Source: an uncultured Lentisphaerota bacterium
Lineage (GTDB): Bacteria; Verrucomicrobiota; Kiritimatiellia; CAIQIC01
Direction of reading: 5' to 3'
Assembly (NCBI GenBank): GCA_903889245.1
Contig: CAISWQ010000040.1
Coordinates: 1-64,000, forward strand
DNA length: 64,000 nt
Under the pieces are notes generated by a model. That model had not been told where the DNA came from. It saw only the letters and a list, made by a program, of their open reading frames with translations, and searched no databases. Numbering within the stretch: the stretch's first letter is position 1; each line of letters opens with the position of its first letter. Both the position numbers and the translations under genes were made by a program. Of the stretch, positions 34,208-42,920 are shown piece by piece.

Positions 34208-34320
34208 AAGTCCAAGGATTGGAAAAAATCGCGGAGGTTTTTCCAGGGATTGGAAACGTTTGGCGCCATTTTTTCCAAGGCTTGGAAAATTTCACCGGAA
34301 TTTTTCCAAGCCTTGGAAAA
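34208..34320. repeat. palindrome cluster 7 (4 copies)
   Basis: Copies centred at about 34217, 34248, 34280 and 34311; spacings 31, 32 and 31 bp. They lie between the HzsA-related gene stop and the Gfo/Idh/MocA start. Confidence 0.9.
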
Positions 34321-34370
34321 CGCCGCCGCCCTGCTGGCCTCTAGTGGCGGGCGGATGTGATACACCTCAT

Positions 34371-37300
34371 TCATGGAACTACTTGCCCAGCCGCGTCAGG
34401 GTTGAGTGTGGCGAGATCGCGGCGGGGTTGGGCCCACGCGCGCCGCACGGCGGCGGTGACCAGATCCAGCGCCGCGCGATAATCGGGGTCCTGTGCATCG
34501 GCATAGACCACGCCCTCGCATTTCGCGTCGCCGCCCGCGCACTTCGCCAGCGGGGCTTTCAGGAACAGGCTGCGCGGCGCGTTCTGGAGGTTGATCCAGT
34601 CGAGCCGTGTGACCTCGTCGGCGCGATGACAGGACGCGCAGCGGCGCGCGTGGATGGCCTTGAGGTTCGCGCGCAGGTCGGCGTCGGCGGCGAGATCGTA
34701 GGCGGGCTGCGGCGCGCGTTTGTTCACGAAGGCACCGTGATAGGGCGCGTTGGCGTCAATCCACATCGTCAGCCGCAACTTGTCCCCGGTGTCCAGTTTC
34801 ACGCGCTGCGTGTGCGGTTCCCTGCCCAGCGTCGCGAGCAGCTTGCTCTTGTGCGCACCGTAGGCCAGCGGCGGCGTGATGGTGGCGTCCTGCGCGCGCG
34901 CGGGCGAGCACGCCACCAGGCCGCGCTCCATGATGGTCGCATAGGCGCGGTTATAGCCGTAGCCGGGCACCGCGAGATCGAAGCTGGTCAGTCCGCCACC
35001 GAGGTCCAGGCCGCCCGCCGGCTTCAGGCCGGTGTGGCAGCGCGCGCAATGGCGGTCGAGCACCGGTTGCACGTCGCGCAGGAAGTTCACCGGCCGGTCG
35101 CCCCACGGCGGCGGCAGCAGCGGCGTGGGCGGATGCTGGGCGGCGAGCGGTGGCGGGGCGGCGCGCGGCACGACGTTGCGCGATTCGTGGCAGCCGGCGC
35201 AGGCGCGCTGCTCGCCGGGCTGGAAGCTGATGAAGCTGCGCATCCGGCGCAGTTCCATCCGCTGCTCGTCGAGCAACTGGAAATAGACCGCCGTGTCCGG
35301 CGGCACGCGGAAGTGCGCGCTGCCGTCGCGCTCGACCGGCACGTCGCCGAGGATGCGCACCGGCGTCCAGTTGTCGGCGATGCGTTTTTCGCCAGAGGGC
35401 TTCTGGCAATTGTGATCCTCCACATAGCGCTGGCCGCCGTGGTGGTTGTCGTAGGGCCAGCCGATGGGCTCGGCGATGCGCAGGTAGCGGATGCGGCCCG
35501 CAAGTTCCGCGCTGCCGAAGCTGGCGTCGCTGACGATGCAGGTCGCGTAGTTTTTCGCCGGGTCCGTGGCGTCCGGCAGTTCCGGCGGGCGCGGGCGGGC
35601 GCGCAGCGGCACCGGAATGAAGCACGCGATCGCCGGGTCGCGATGGATGAGTTCCTTGTTGCCGAACACGTCCACGAGATAGAGGCCGTGGCCGGTCGCC
35701 TCGGTCTGCTTGTCCGAAAACGAATAGGAAACGAGGAAATGTTTTTCCGAGAGCGGCCACGGTGTGGAATAGAGGCCGCCGTGGTCGGCGACACCGCCCT
35801 CGGGCACGGGTACGCCATCCATGCCACCCTCGGGCGGCTTGACGCCGGGCGTGACGATGCCCAGGCCGCGCGGCTCGTTCATGCCGGGCGCGGCATCCAC
35901 GATCACGAGCGGCCCGACCGCGAGCGTGTGATGGCCGGTGGCGATGGCGGCGAGCTTGCGGCTGCGCGGGATCGAGCGCACATCCTCCAGCGCCCACGGG
36001 TTGGCGAAATGCTGCTTGAAGATCGCATCCGCGCCGGTGCCGTCGGGCCGGATGAGCCAGAGCGACTGGATGAACGCGAAGCTGCGCTCGTGGTATTCCC
36101 AGCGCGTGTAGCCGATGCTGCCATCGTCGAGCGTGTGCGGCAGGTAGTCGCCGTCCTTGTTCACGCTCATGCGCCGGATGCCGCTGCCGTCCGGGCGCAT
36201 GACGTAGAGGTTGCAGCTCGTCTCGTCCTTGTCATATTCGTTGCACTGGAGCGATGTGCCGCAGCGTTCGGAGACGAAGACGATGTCGCCGTTGGGCGCG
36301 TAGGTCGGGTCGAGGTCGCTCCACTCGCCGCGCGTGAGCTGGCGCAGCCGCCGGCCGTCCACACCGATCTCAAAGAGATGGATCGGCTCCACGCTGCGGC
36401 GCAGGTCGAAGTTGGTGCGGCGGTCGAGCCAGCCCGCCGGTGGCGCGTTGCTTTTCGCCTGCGCGTAGCCGAACACGATGCGGCTGCCGTCCCACCACAG
36501 GTCCATGCCGTGAACGTGGCCGGGGCCGAGCGCACCGTTGAGGATGTACCGCACACTCTGGCCTTCGCCCGCCGGTGAAAACGGATTCGACAGCACGCAG
36601 AGGTCGCCGCCGGGCCGCGAGACCCACGGCATGTGGTTGAGGCACACATCGGGATAGGTCTCCTGCGTGAAACGTTTCACGAACAGCAACCGGTCGAAAT
36701 TCAGCAGCGGATTGGCGAACACGAGCCGGCGGATGATCCAGCGCGTGTCGAGGTAAAGCTGGCGGCGTTCCGCCGGCGTTGTGGCGGTCCGTTTCTCGAT
36801 GGCGTCCAGCTCGCGCAGGTGCGCCGCGACATCCACGCCTGACTTGGCCAGCTCGGCGGCCAGTTTCCGCGCGCGGGCGAGGCACGCGGCGGTCGGGAAG
36901 TCGTCAGCACGTTTGATCTTCGCCGTGGACCACTGGCTTAGGCTCGATTGGTTCGCCGGCCGGCGCAACGCGAGGTTGCGCGCGTCTGGCCCCGGCCCGT
37001 AAATCTCCACCTCGTCGAGATGGAAGAAGAGCGGCTTTGCGCTCGGCACTTGCAGCCGGACGAACCGCGCGCTAACTTCGCCATCTTTGAAAACGACCTC
37101 CAGCGGCTTCGCGCCGGTGACGCCGCCGAAATGCCGGCCTTTGTTATCGTGGCGCAGCTTCCAGCTTTTCCCATCATCGGACGTGAGGATGCGGAGATGG
37201 TCGGCGTTGTGGAGGCCGGGCGCGTAATCGAGCCGGTTGAACACCATGATGCGCGCGATGGGCGTGACGCCACCGAGGTCCACCTGCCACCAGGGATGCG

Positions 37301-37523
37301 CCTGATGGCCGGTGTGAAACGCATACTTGCCGTCCTTGACGCCATCCACCGCGCCCGCTGCATCGCTCTGCGTGGTGAGCGGCGTCGCCAGCGACTTCAG
37401 CCAGTCCTCCTCGACCTGCTGGCGCACCGCACTGGCCGACACGTCCTCCTCCCGCGGCGCGCCCTCCACAGGCGCGACCATCAGCGCTGCCAGCGCCACC
37501 GGCAAGACACACGCCAGTCTCAT
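34371..37523 (-). CDS. HzsA-related exported triheme cytochrome-like protein with discoidin domain
   Basis: A 1050-aa exported protein. After a signal peptide (about 1-21), residues about 50-180 are an F5/8 discoidin-type domain (AFHTGHQAHPWWQVDLGGV). The middle part (about 300-650) resembles the propeller of hydrazine synthase alpha subunits (GDIVFVSERCGTSLQCNEYD, DGSIGYTRWEYHERS). The C-terminal third carries three CxxCH haem-c sites: C775-A-G-C-H, C826-A-R-C-H and C962-A-S-C-H. This does not imply anammox: related proteins are widespread in PVC bacteria and of unknown function. The ATG at 37521-37523 overlaps the GH172 stop by 4 bases. Coupling to a glycosidase and the sugar-binding-type domain suggest electron transfer linked to polysaccharide attack, which is inference. 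Confidence 0.82.
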   Translation of the reverse strand: MRLACVLPVALAALMVAPVEGAPREEDVSASAVRQQVEEDWLKSLATPLTTQSDAAGAVDGVKDGKYAFHTGHQAHPWWQVDLGGVTPIARIMVFNRLDYAPGLHNADHLRILTSDDGKSWKLRHDNKGRHFGGVTGAKPLEVVFKDGEVSARFVRLQVPSAKPLFFHLDEVEIYGPGPDARNLALRRPANQSSLSQWSTAKIKRADDFPTAACLARARKLAAELAKSGVDVAAHLRELDAIEKRTATTPAERRQLYLDTRWIIRRLVFANPLLNFDRLLFVKRFTQETYPDVCLNHMPWVSRPGGDLCVLSNPFSPAGEGQSVRYILNGALGPGHVHGMDLWWDGSRIVFGYAQAKSNAPPAGWLDRRTNFDLRRSVEPIHLFEIGVDGRRLRQLTRGEWSDLDPTYAPNGDIVFVSERCGTSLQCNEYDKDETSCNLYVMRPDGSGIRRMSVNKDGDYLPHTLDDGSIGYTRWEYHERSFAFIQSLWLIRPDGTGADAIFKQHFANPWALEDVRSIPRSRKLAAIATGHHTLAVGPLVIVDAAPGMNEPRGLGIVTPGVKPPEGGMDGVPVPEGGVADHGGLYSTPWPLSEKHFLVSYSFSDKQTEATGHGLYLVDVFGNKELIHRDPAIACFIPVPLRARPRPPELPDATDPAKNYATCIVSDASFGSAELAGRIRYLRIAEPIGWPYDNHHGGQRYVEDHNCQKPSGEKRIADNWTPVRILGDVPVERDGSAHFRVPPDTAVYFQLLDEQRMELRRMRSFISFQPGEQRACAGCHESRNVVPRAAPPPLAAQHPPTPLLPPPWGDRPVNFLRDVQPVLDRHCARCHTGLKPAGGLDLGGGLTSFDLAVPGYGYNRAYATIMERGLVACSPARAQDATITPPLAYGAHKSKLLATLGREPHTQRVKLDTGDKLRLTMWIDANAPYHGAFVNKRAPQPAYDLAADADLRANLKAIHARRCASCHRADEVTRLDWINLQNAPRSLFLKAPLAKCAGGDAKCEGVVYADAQDPDYRAALDLVTAAVRRAWAQPRRDLATLNPDAAGQVVP

Positions 37524-39061
37524 GGTTTCACTTGTAGGTCGCGCAGGTCCTTGCCTTCCGGCCGCGCATAGACGGGGATGCGGGCTTGCAGGCAGTCGAA
37601 GCCGAGGAGGTAGCCTTTCGAGGCGGCGTTGTGGCCGACGCACTCGAAACGCAGGACGTGGGCGCCGGCCTTCAGCGTGTGGCGACCGAGCGCGTCCTCG
37701 GTGGGCGTCGGTTTCGGGGCGAGCAGGTCGAAGGTGCCGACCGCCTTGCCATCGAGCAGCACGCGGTAGGTGCCGTAATCCCAGGAATGCGTCATCCGCA
37801 AGAGCAGGTCGGCTGTAATCTCCTTCTCCACGCGGAACGGAATCTCCAGCCAACCCTTGTCGTCAGCCGGTCTGAACCACAGTTGCTTGCCGCCGTTGGC
37901 CGGCTTCATCGGCTGCGTCGTCAGCGGATGCACCGAATGCTTCGCCTGCGCCAACGCCTGCCAGCCGATGAGCAGCGTCGTGTCGCGGAACGGCAGGCGG
38001 TCCGGCCCGGCGGGCAACGCCGGCCACGGCTTGTGCGGCTCGGTCTGATACCACAGCGCCACCGACGACATCAGGTCATCGCGCTCGATGAAGCCGTTGA
38101 CCTTGCCATCGGGGAAATGCTGCGAGCCCTTGTGCTCGATCTCGGCGCGCAGCGACTGCTTGAACACGACCGGGTCGGGGATGTGGAAGCGATAGGCCGT
38201 GCCGCGCCCGCCGGTCTTGCCGCCCTCCCAGAGCGGTGTGCCGTAGAACGGCCCGTCCTGCTCGCGGAAGCCCCACGCATCGCAGAAATAATCCTCGGTG
38301 CCCGTGCCGCGCAGGCTGGGCGCCTGCTCGCCATCAATGAAGAAGAAATCATCGCCCTCGCCGTACCAGCCGGGCGAGGTGTGATAGACACTCTGGATCG
38401 TGCCAACGTAGTGGCCGCGTCCCACGATGTCCGCGAGCAGATAGTTGCGGCCCATGACGCACGGATACTCCTGCCGGTACATCGCGTGAAAATATGCAGT
38501 GTCTTCTGGCAGCGACTCGTGCTTCTGCCAGTCAACGTAGTAGTAGAGCGCCCGGCAGGGCTTGTCGCTCTCATTGGTGACCGTGATGCGAGCCGACTGG
38601 CGGAAGGGCATCGGCCAATAACAATTCCGCGCCCGGCCGTTCGACGTGACGCGGATCGGCAGCGACATGAACGCCTGGTCCACGCCGTGCCCGATGCCGA
38701 AGAAATCGCCGATGGGACACTCGACGCTCGGATGTTCCTCGCCGTCCCAGTAGATGCGCAGCGTCAGCAGGCGCGAATAGAACTTCGCCTCGTGCGCGAT
38801 GGTGAACCAGATGTGCGTGATGATGCCCGGCCCTTCCATGTCGGCGACCGTCAGCGTCTCGCCGGCCTTGATCGGCCGCGCGTCGCCGTTGCCGTTACGC
38901 CAGTCGGGCGCGCTCGATGAGGCGCGGCGACTCTCAAAGTTCTTCAGCCGCTCCAATCCGTTCAGCGGTCCCTCCGGCGGCGGCGTGGCGCAACCGGCCA
39001 GCCAGGCGCACAGGGTTACAATGACGGGAACTTTCACGAGATGCACGGGTGTAATCTTCAC
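37520..39061 (-). CDS. GH172 (DUF2961) family lipoprotein
   Basis: A 513-aa lipoprotein with an N-terminal signal and lipobox WLAGC (C24). The body matches DUF2961, now glycoside hydrolase family 172, whose studied members act on alpha-D-fructofuranose or alpha-D-arabinofuranose linkages. Family features include ADMEGPGIITHIWFT, FFGIGHGVDQ, DDFFFIDGEQAPSLRGTGTEDYF and GGRGTAYRFHIPDP. The GTG at 39059-39061 is preferred as start because AGGAG lies 8 bases upstream and the signal peptide then begins immediately; the longer frame would start at TTG. It is followed by the HzsA-related gene with an ATGA overlap. Together with GH127 it points to arabinose-containing substrates. Confidence 0.88.
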   Translation of the reverse strand: MKITPVHLVKVPVIVTLCAWLAGCATPPPEGPLNGLERLKNFESRRASSSAPDWRNGNGDARPIKAGETLTVADMEGPGIITHIWFTIAHEAKFYSRLLTLRIYWDGEEHPSVECPIGDFFGIGHGVDQAFMSLPIRVTSNGRARNCYWPMPFRQSARITVTNESDKPCRALYYYVDWQKHESLPEDTAYFHAMYRQEYPCVMGRNYLLADIVGRGHYVGTIQSVYHTSPGWYGEGDDFFFIDGEQAPSLRGTGTEDYFCDAWGFREQDGPFYGTPLWEGGKTGGRGTAYRFHIPDPVVFKQSLRAEIEHKGSQHFPDGKVNGFIERDDLMSSVALWYQTEPHKPWPALPAGPDRLPFRDTTLLIGWQALAQAKHSVHPLTTQPMKPANGGKQLWFRPADDKGWLEIPFRVEKEITADLLLRMTHSWDYGTYRVLLDGKAVGTFDLLAPKPTPTEDALGRHTLKAGAHVLRFECVGHNAASKGYLLGFDCLQARIPVYARPEGKDLRDLQVKP

Positions 39062-39143
39062 GGACGTATCTCCTGGTTCGAAGATCAAATCACCATACTG
39101 GCCCGCGGTGGCCGCGGGTTATTTCAAAAACCGGAACCGACGG

Positions 39144-40505
39144 CTACAGGCCGGCGATCTGCCAGCCCGCGCGGTAGGTGCGGCGCAGATGGCGCTCGGC
39201 CTGCGGCGCGTTCGGGAAGCGCAGGTTTTTCGCGTCCCAGGCGAGCAGCGTGCCCGGCTCGCGGATCGCCACGGTGCCGAGCAGGATCGCCTCCGCCATC
39301 GGGCCGGTCTGCGCGAAGTGCGACTCGGTCATCTCGCCGCCCAGACACGCCTCGATGAAGTGCCGGTAGTGGTTGCGCGGCCCCGGCTTGGGTTTCGGGC
39401 GGCCGGTGAATTTCTCGCGCGGCAGCAGCAGCGGCCCGCTCTGGTGTGGCACGAGCATCGCGCCCTCGGTGCCGATGATCAGCGCGGCTTCCTCGGGATA
39501 TTTTTCCAGCCCGGTCAGCTTCTGGAATTCCGCAGGCGGATAAAATTCGCCATCAAACCATTCCACGGTCAAGTCCTTGCCGCCGGTGGCCTTGTTGCCT
39601 GGGAAGACCCACGTGATGTGATCGCTCTGTGGCCACGTATCGCCGCGCCGCGCGGGCGCGTCGCGCCACGACTGCTGCACCTCGGCCACTACCGACTTGG
39701 GCGCCTTCAAGTCAAGGCCCTTCCAGACCGCGTCGAAAATGTGGCAGCCGATGTCGCCCGACCAGCCGGTGCCAAAGTCCAGCCACGTGCGCCACTTTGC
39801 AGGATGATAAATTTCCGGCGCATAGGGCCGTTCCGGCGCCGTACCGAGCCAGTGTTCCCAGTTCAGTTCCGGCGGCGGCGGCACGCTCTGCGCGGGCCGC
39901 GGGCCCTCTAACCGATATTTCCCGATGATGTTGGAGCGATTGGAACACAGGAACGCGCGCTGCACATGACCAAGGATGCCCTCCCGCAGCCACTGCACCG
40001 CCATGCGGTCGCCAATGCCGGAGGCGTGCTGCGTGCCCAGTTGCGTCACCACGCCGGCCGCCCGCGCGGCGTCGGTGATGACGCGGCATTCCGCCACGTC
40101 GTGGCACAGCGGCTTCTGGCAATAGACATGCTTCTGCGCGCGCAACGCCGTCAACGTGATGAGCGCGTGCATGTGGTCGGGCACGCTGACATTGACCGAA
40201 TCCACGCGGTCGCCTTCCCTGGCGAACAGCTCGCGCCAGTCGGTGTACTGCCGGACGCCGGGCAGCAACTCCGCCGCCTTCGCCAGATGCTTTTTATCCA
40301 CATCGCAGATAGCGACGATCTGCGCCTTGTCCATGTCCTTGAGTTGTTTCAAGTCCTGCATACCCATGCCGCCGACGCCGATACAGGCGTGCTGGAGCTT
40401 GGCGTTCTTCGCGACCACCCGGCGCGGCATGGTCGCGCAGCCGGTGGCGAGTCCGAGACCGCCCGCGGCCGCGAGCGTCAAAAACTGTCTGCGATTCGTA
40501 TTCAT
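39144..40505 (-). CDS. Tat-exported Gfo/Idh/MocA oxidoreductase
   Basis: A 453-aa protein starting MNTNRRQFLTLAAAGG, a twin-arginine signal followed by a lipobox-like LATGC. The Rossmann core has ACIGVGGMGMQDL and AICDVDKK, the catalytic-lysine region is VYCQKPLCHDV, and the C-terminal domain holds WEHWLGTAPERPY and GWSGDIGCHIFD. NAD(P)-dependent sugar oxidoreductase of unknown substrate, probably outside the cytoplasm. The start is the ATG at 40503-40505, with GGAG upstream. It lies 82 bases before the GH172 gene and directly after a five-copy palindrome array. Confidence 0.88.
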   Translation of the reverse strand: MNTNRRQFLTLAAAGGLGLATGCATMPRRVVAKNAKLQHACIGVGGMGMQDLKQLKDMDKAQIVAICDVDKKHLAKAAELLPGVRQYTDWRELFAREGDRVDSVNVSVPDHMHALITLTALRAQKHVYCQKPLCHDVAECRVITDAARAAGVVTQLGTQHASGIGDRMAVQWLREGILGHVQRAFLCSNRSNIIGKYRLEGPRPAQSVPPPPELNWEHWLGTAPERPYAPEIYHPAKWRTWLDFGTGWSGDIGCHIFDAVWKGLDLKAPKSVVAEVQQSWRDAPARRGDTWPQSDHITWVFPGNKATGGKDLTVEWFDGEFYPPAEFQKLTGLEKYPEEAALIIGTEGAMLVPHQSGPLLLPREKFTGRPKPKPGPRNHYRHFIEACLGGEMTESHFAQTGPMAEAILLGTVAIREPGTLLAWDAKNLRFPNAPQAERHLRRTYRAGWQIAGL

Positions 40506-40524
40506 GTTTGTCTCCGCGTTTGCT

Positions 40525-40668
40525 TTTTCCAAACCCTGGAAAATGTTGCCGGAAATTTTCCAAGCCTTGGAACGTTTCAGCCCGGTTTTTCCAGGGCCTG
40601 GAAAAGTCCGGCGCTATTTTTTCCAACCCTTGGAAAAAACCAAGGGTTCATTTCCAATCCCTGGAAAA
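40525..40668. repeat. palindrome cluster 8 (5 copies)
   Basis: Copies centred at about 40534, 40565, 40596, 40628 and 40659; spacings 31, 31, 32 and 31 bp. Centres vary (AAACCCT, AAGCCTT, AGGGCCT, AACCCTT, AATCCCT) while the TTTTCC and GGAAAA arms are kept. Fills the 163-base gap between the PfkB kinase stop and the Gfo/Idh/MocA start. Confidence 0.92.
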
Positions 40669-41751
40669 TTATTTCCCGTCGTTCGGCCCGATCCAAAGCT
40701 GTTGCTTCGCGTCCCAGCGCCAGCCGGGTAGCGACAGCGTGACGGCGCGCCGCCGCCAGCCGCGCGCGATCCGCTTTTGCGTGGCGGCCCACGGCTGGAT
40801 GCCGCTGCCGGCGTCGGGCGCCTCGCAGCAGCACGCGCCGACCGCGGTCGCGGCAGTCAGCGTCTGCTCCAGCGGCAGGCCGCGCAGCCAACCGGCGAGG
40901 AAGCCGGCGATCGTGCAATCGCCCGCGCCCGTCGTACCGGCGACATCCACCGCAAAGCACGGCGCGAGCAATTCGCGCTGCGCAGTGCGGACATAAAAAC
41001 CTTGGTCGCCAAGTTTCAACCCCACCGTGCCCGCGCCCCATGCGCGCAGCAGATCGGCGAGCGCGCTCAACGTCATTTTCTTGTCGAGCATCAGATCGAT
41101 CTCGTCGCGGCTTGGCAGGAACAGGTCCACGAAGGGCAACACGCCGCGCAGCACCTTCGCCCAGTTCACGCGACCTGCTTCCGAGCGCGGGTCAGGCATC
41201 GACATATCGAGCGAAGTCGTCAGGCCCGCGCGCTTCACGCGGCGGAACAGGCGGATGAGTTCGGCGCCGTCGTCGAGATACATCTGCCGCATCAACGGCG
41301 GATAGCCGAAGTGGAAGAGCCGCGCGCCCTGCAAGCGGGCCGCGCTGACATCGGCCGCGCCGAACGTGTCGTTGGTGCCGGGGCAGTGCAGGAACATCCG
41401 GTCCACGCCCGGCGGATTCAGCACGACCGTGTAGGAGCTTGTCTCGCGCGGCGCCACGATCATCCCCGCCGCCAGCTCCGGCGCGACGCCGCGGACGATA
41501 TCGGTGATCGCGCGGCCGAAAAGGTCGTCGCCGACCTTGCCCATCAGGCGCGTCGGCACGCCAAGCCGGTGCAGCGCGAGGCCGGTGTTGGAGACGGCGC
41601 CGCCGGTGGCGACCACCGGCGCGCCGATCTTGAGCAGGTCGCCGGGCACGAAGAAATCCTGCGCCCGGCCGAGCCGCGTCTTGAAGGTCGGGATGATATC
41701 GAGGCAGATGTGCCCCGCGACCACCGCCGTCGCTGGCGTTGCCGTTGTCAT
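40669..41751 (-). CDS. PfkB-family carbohydrate kinase
   Basis: A 360-aa ribokinase/PfkB-fold kinase. N-terminal GHICLDIIPTF and GGAVSNTGLALHRLG match the sugar-binding half, and the C-terminal signature DVAGTTGAGDCTIAGFLAGW contains the anion-hole GAGD with the catalytic aspartate. It probably phosphorylates a keto-sugar or ribose-like sugar made by the adjacent xylose-isomerase-like enzyme, whose gene is 6 bases upstream in the same operon. The exact sugar is unknown. Confidence 0.9.
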   Translation of the reverse strand: MTTATPATAVVAGHICLDIIPTFKTRLGRAQDFFVPGDLLKIGAPVVATGGAVSNTGLALHRLGVPTRLMGKVGDDLFGRAITDIVRGVAPELAAGMIVAPRETSSYTVVLNPPGVDRMFLHCPGTNDTFGAADVSAARLQGARLFHFGYPPLMRQMYLDDGAELIRLFRRVKRAGLTTSLDMSMPDPRSEAGRVNWAKVLRGVLPFVDLFLPSRDEIDLMLDKKMTLSALADLLRAWGAGTVGLKLGDQGFYVRTAQRELLAPCFAVDVAGTTGAGDCTIAGFLAGWLRGLPLEQTLTAATAVGACCCEAPDAGSGIQPWAATQKRIARGWRRRAVTLSLPGWRWDAKQQLWIGPNDGK

Positions 41752-41757
41752 CGCCGC

Positions 41758-42807
41758 TTACTTCACGCCCATCAGGTGACGCAGCGTGTAGGCCTCCAGC
41801 GCCTCGTAGTCGCGCGCATCGCGATATTGCTGGACCAGCTTGCGGTCGAGCGAGCGCACCTTCGCCAGCAGCATCAGGAAGAAAGCGCGGCTGTTCTTGA
41901 GGTGCTCGAGCACCGGGCAGCCCTTCTGCGTCCGCATCGTCTTCACGTCGAGGCCCACGAACTCGCCGCGCGTGCAGAACCCGTTGTCCTCGAGCACGCG
42001 CACGACGTTGAAGGCGGCGCGCAGGTTGACGGCGCCGAAGTTCTTGTCCTCATCGAACTTCAGCCCGTTCTGGTCGTTGAGGTGGACGCTGGCGAGCTTG
42101 CCGTGCGCGAGCGCGAAGGCCATTTCGTCGCTGGGATCGAGCCCAGCGAGGATCGCGTGCGCGGACTCGATCAGGCCCTTCACGCGCTTGTGATCCTTCG
42201 AGGCGTAGGAGAGCGCGAGGGCGTGGCCGATGGTCGGGACATAGGCCTGGTCGGTCGGCTCGTTCGGCTTCGGCTCGATCCAGACCTCGATCTTCGGATC
42301 ATAGGCGAGCATCTTGTTGATCGCTTCCAGCAGGCGATCGTAGGCGAGCTTGGCGTCCTTGGCCTCGCGGATATAGCTGCCCTCGCGCGCGAGCCAGAGC
42401 ACGATCGCCTTGCACTTGATCGCCCGCGCGATGTCGATGCACTTCTTCGTGCGCTCCCACGCATAGGCGCGGTCAGCGGCGCTGTTGGCGGTGTAGCCGC
42501 CATCGATCGTCTGCGAGGCGAACCACAGGCGCGGCGCGACGAACTCCGGCGTCAGGCCCTCATCGGCGAGGCGCTGCTTCACCATGGCGCAGCGGCGCAT
42601 CATCTGCGCGGGCTTCAGCTCGTCGAGGCCCGGCACCACGTCGTCGTCGTGGAACTGCATGCCCTCGAAGCCCAGCTTGCGGTAGAGCCCGAACTTCTGG
42701 TCGTGCGGGAAGATCGCACGGCTGTCCGGGCCGAAGGGGTCGCCGCCCTCGCTGATGTTCCAGGGCCCGAACGAGAACCGGTAGGTGGTCTTGTTTTTTG
42801 TTTTCAT
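41758..42807 (-). CDS. xylose isomerase-like sugar isomerase
   Basis: A 349-aa TIM-barrel enzyme matching the class I (short) xylose isomerases, which interconvert xylose/xylulose or other aldose/ketose pairs with two divalent metals. Key residues can be placed: H53 and D56 in FHDDDVVPG, metal ligands E178 and K180 in IEPKPNEP, E214 and H217, D245 in HLNDQ, and D252 and D254 in FDEDKNFG. It starts at the ATG 42805-42807. It is divergent from an AraC regulator gene and followed at 6 bases by a PfkB kinase gene. An FGGY xylulokinase is absent, so the true substrate may not be xylose. Confidence 0.88.
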   Translation of the reverse strand: MKTKNKTTYRFSFGPWNISEGGDPFGPDSRAIFPHDQKFGLYRKLGFEGMQFHDDDVVPGLDELKPAQMMRRCAMVKQRLADEGLTPEFVAPRLWFASQTIDGGYTANSAADRAYAWERTKKCIDIARAIKCKAIVLWLAREGSYIREAKDAKLAYDRLLEAINKMLAYDPKIEVWIEPKPNEPTDQAYVPTIGHALALSYASKDHKRVKGLIESAHAILAGLDPSDEMAFALAHGKLASVHLNDQNGLKFDEDKNFGAVNLRAAFNVVRVLEDNGFCTRGEFVGLDVKTMRTQKGCPVLEHLKNSRAFFLMLLAKVRSLDRKLVQQYRDARDYEALEAYTLRHLMGVK

Positions 42808-42920
42808 GGCCGCAGATTGCCATGCGGCGCAACAACCCGCTAGGCCGAAGGTCTCACGGACTGCGACTATCGTCTCATCATTCTTGCCACCGGGCGGCAG
42901 CGGATGCTACGGTACGCGCC
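42808..42920. promoter_or_regulatory. divergent control region of isomerase/kinase operon and AraC gene
   Basis: A 113-bp gap between divergent starts. It should hold both promoters and the AraC site. No promoter on either side was clear enough to place, and no direct repeat of operator type was evident by eye. Confidence 0.4.

Noticed and set aside
34371-37523. Hydrazine synthase (anammox) interpretation of the triheme protein
   Set aside because: Only the alpha-like region and CxxCH sites are present; there are no beta or gamma subunit genes or other anammox genes, and the setting is polysaccharide degradation.
37524-37853. Longer start for the HzsA-related gene
   Set aside because: The extension overlaps the GH172 gene in another frame and has no signal peptide; the ATG at 37523 gives a signal peptide and an ATGA overlap.
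39102-39118. CCCGCGG/CCGCGGG hairpin as terminator of the Gfo/Idh/MocA gene
   Set aside because: Perfect short stem, but no T tract follows on the minus strand.
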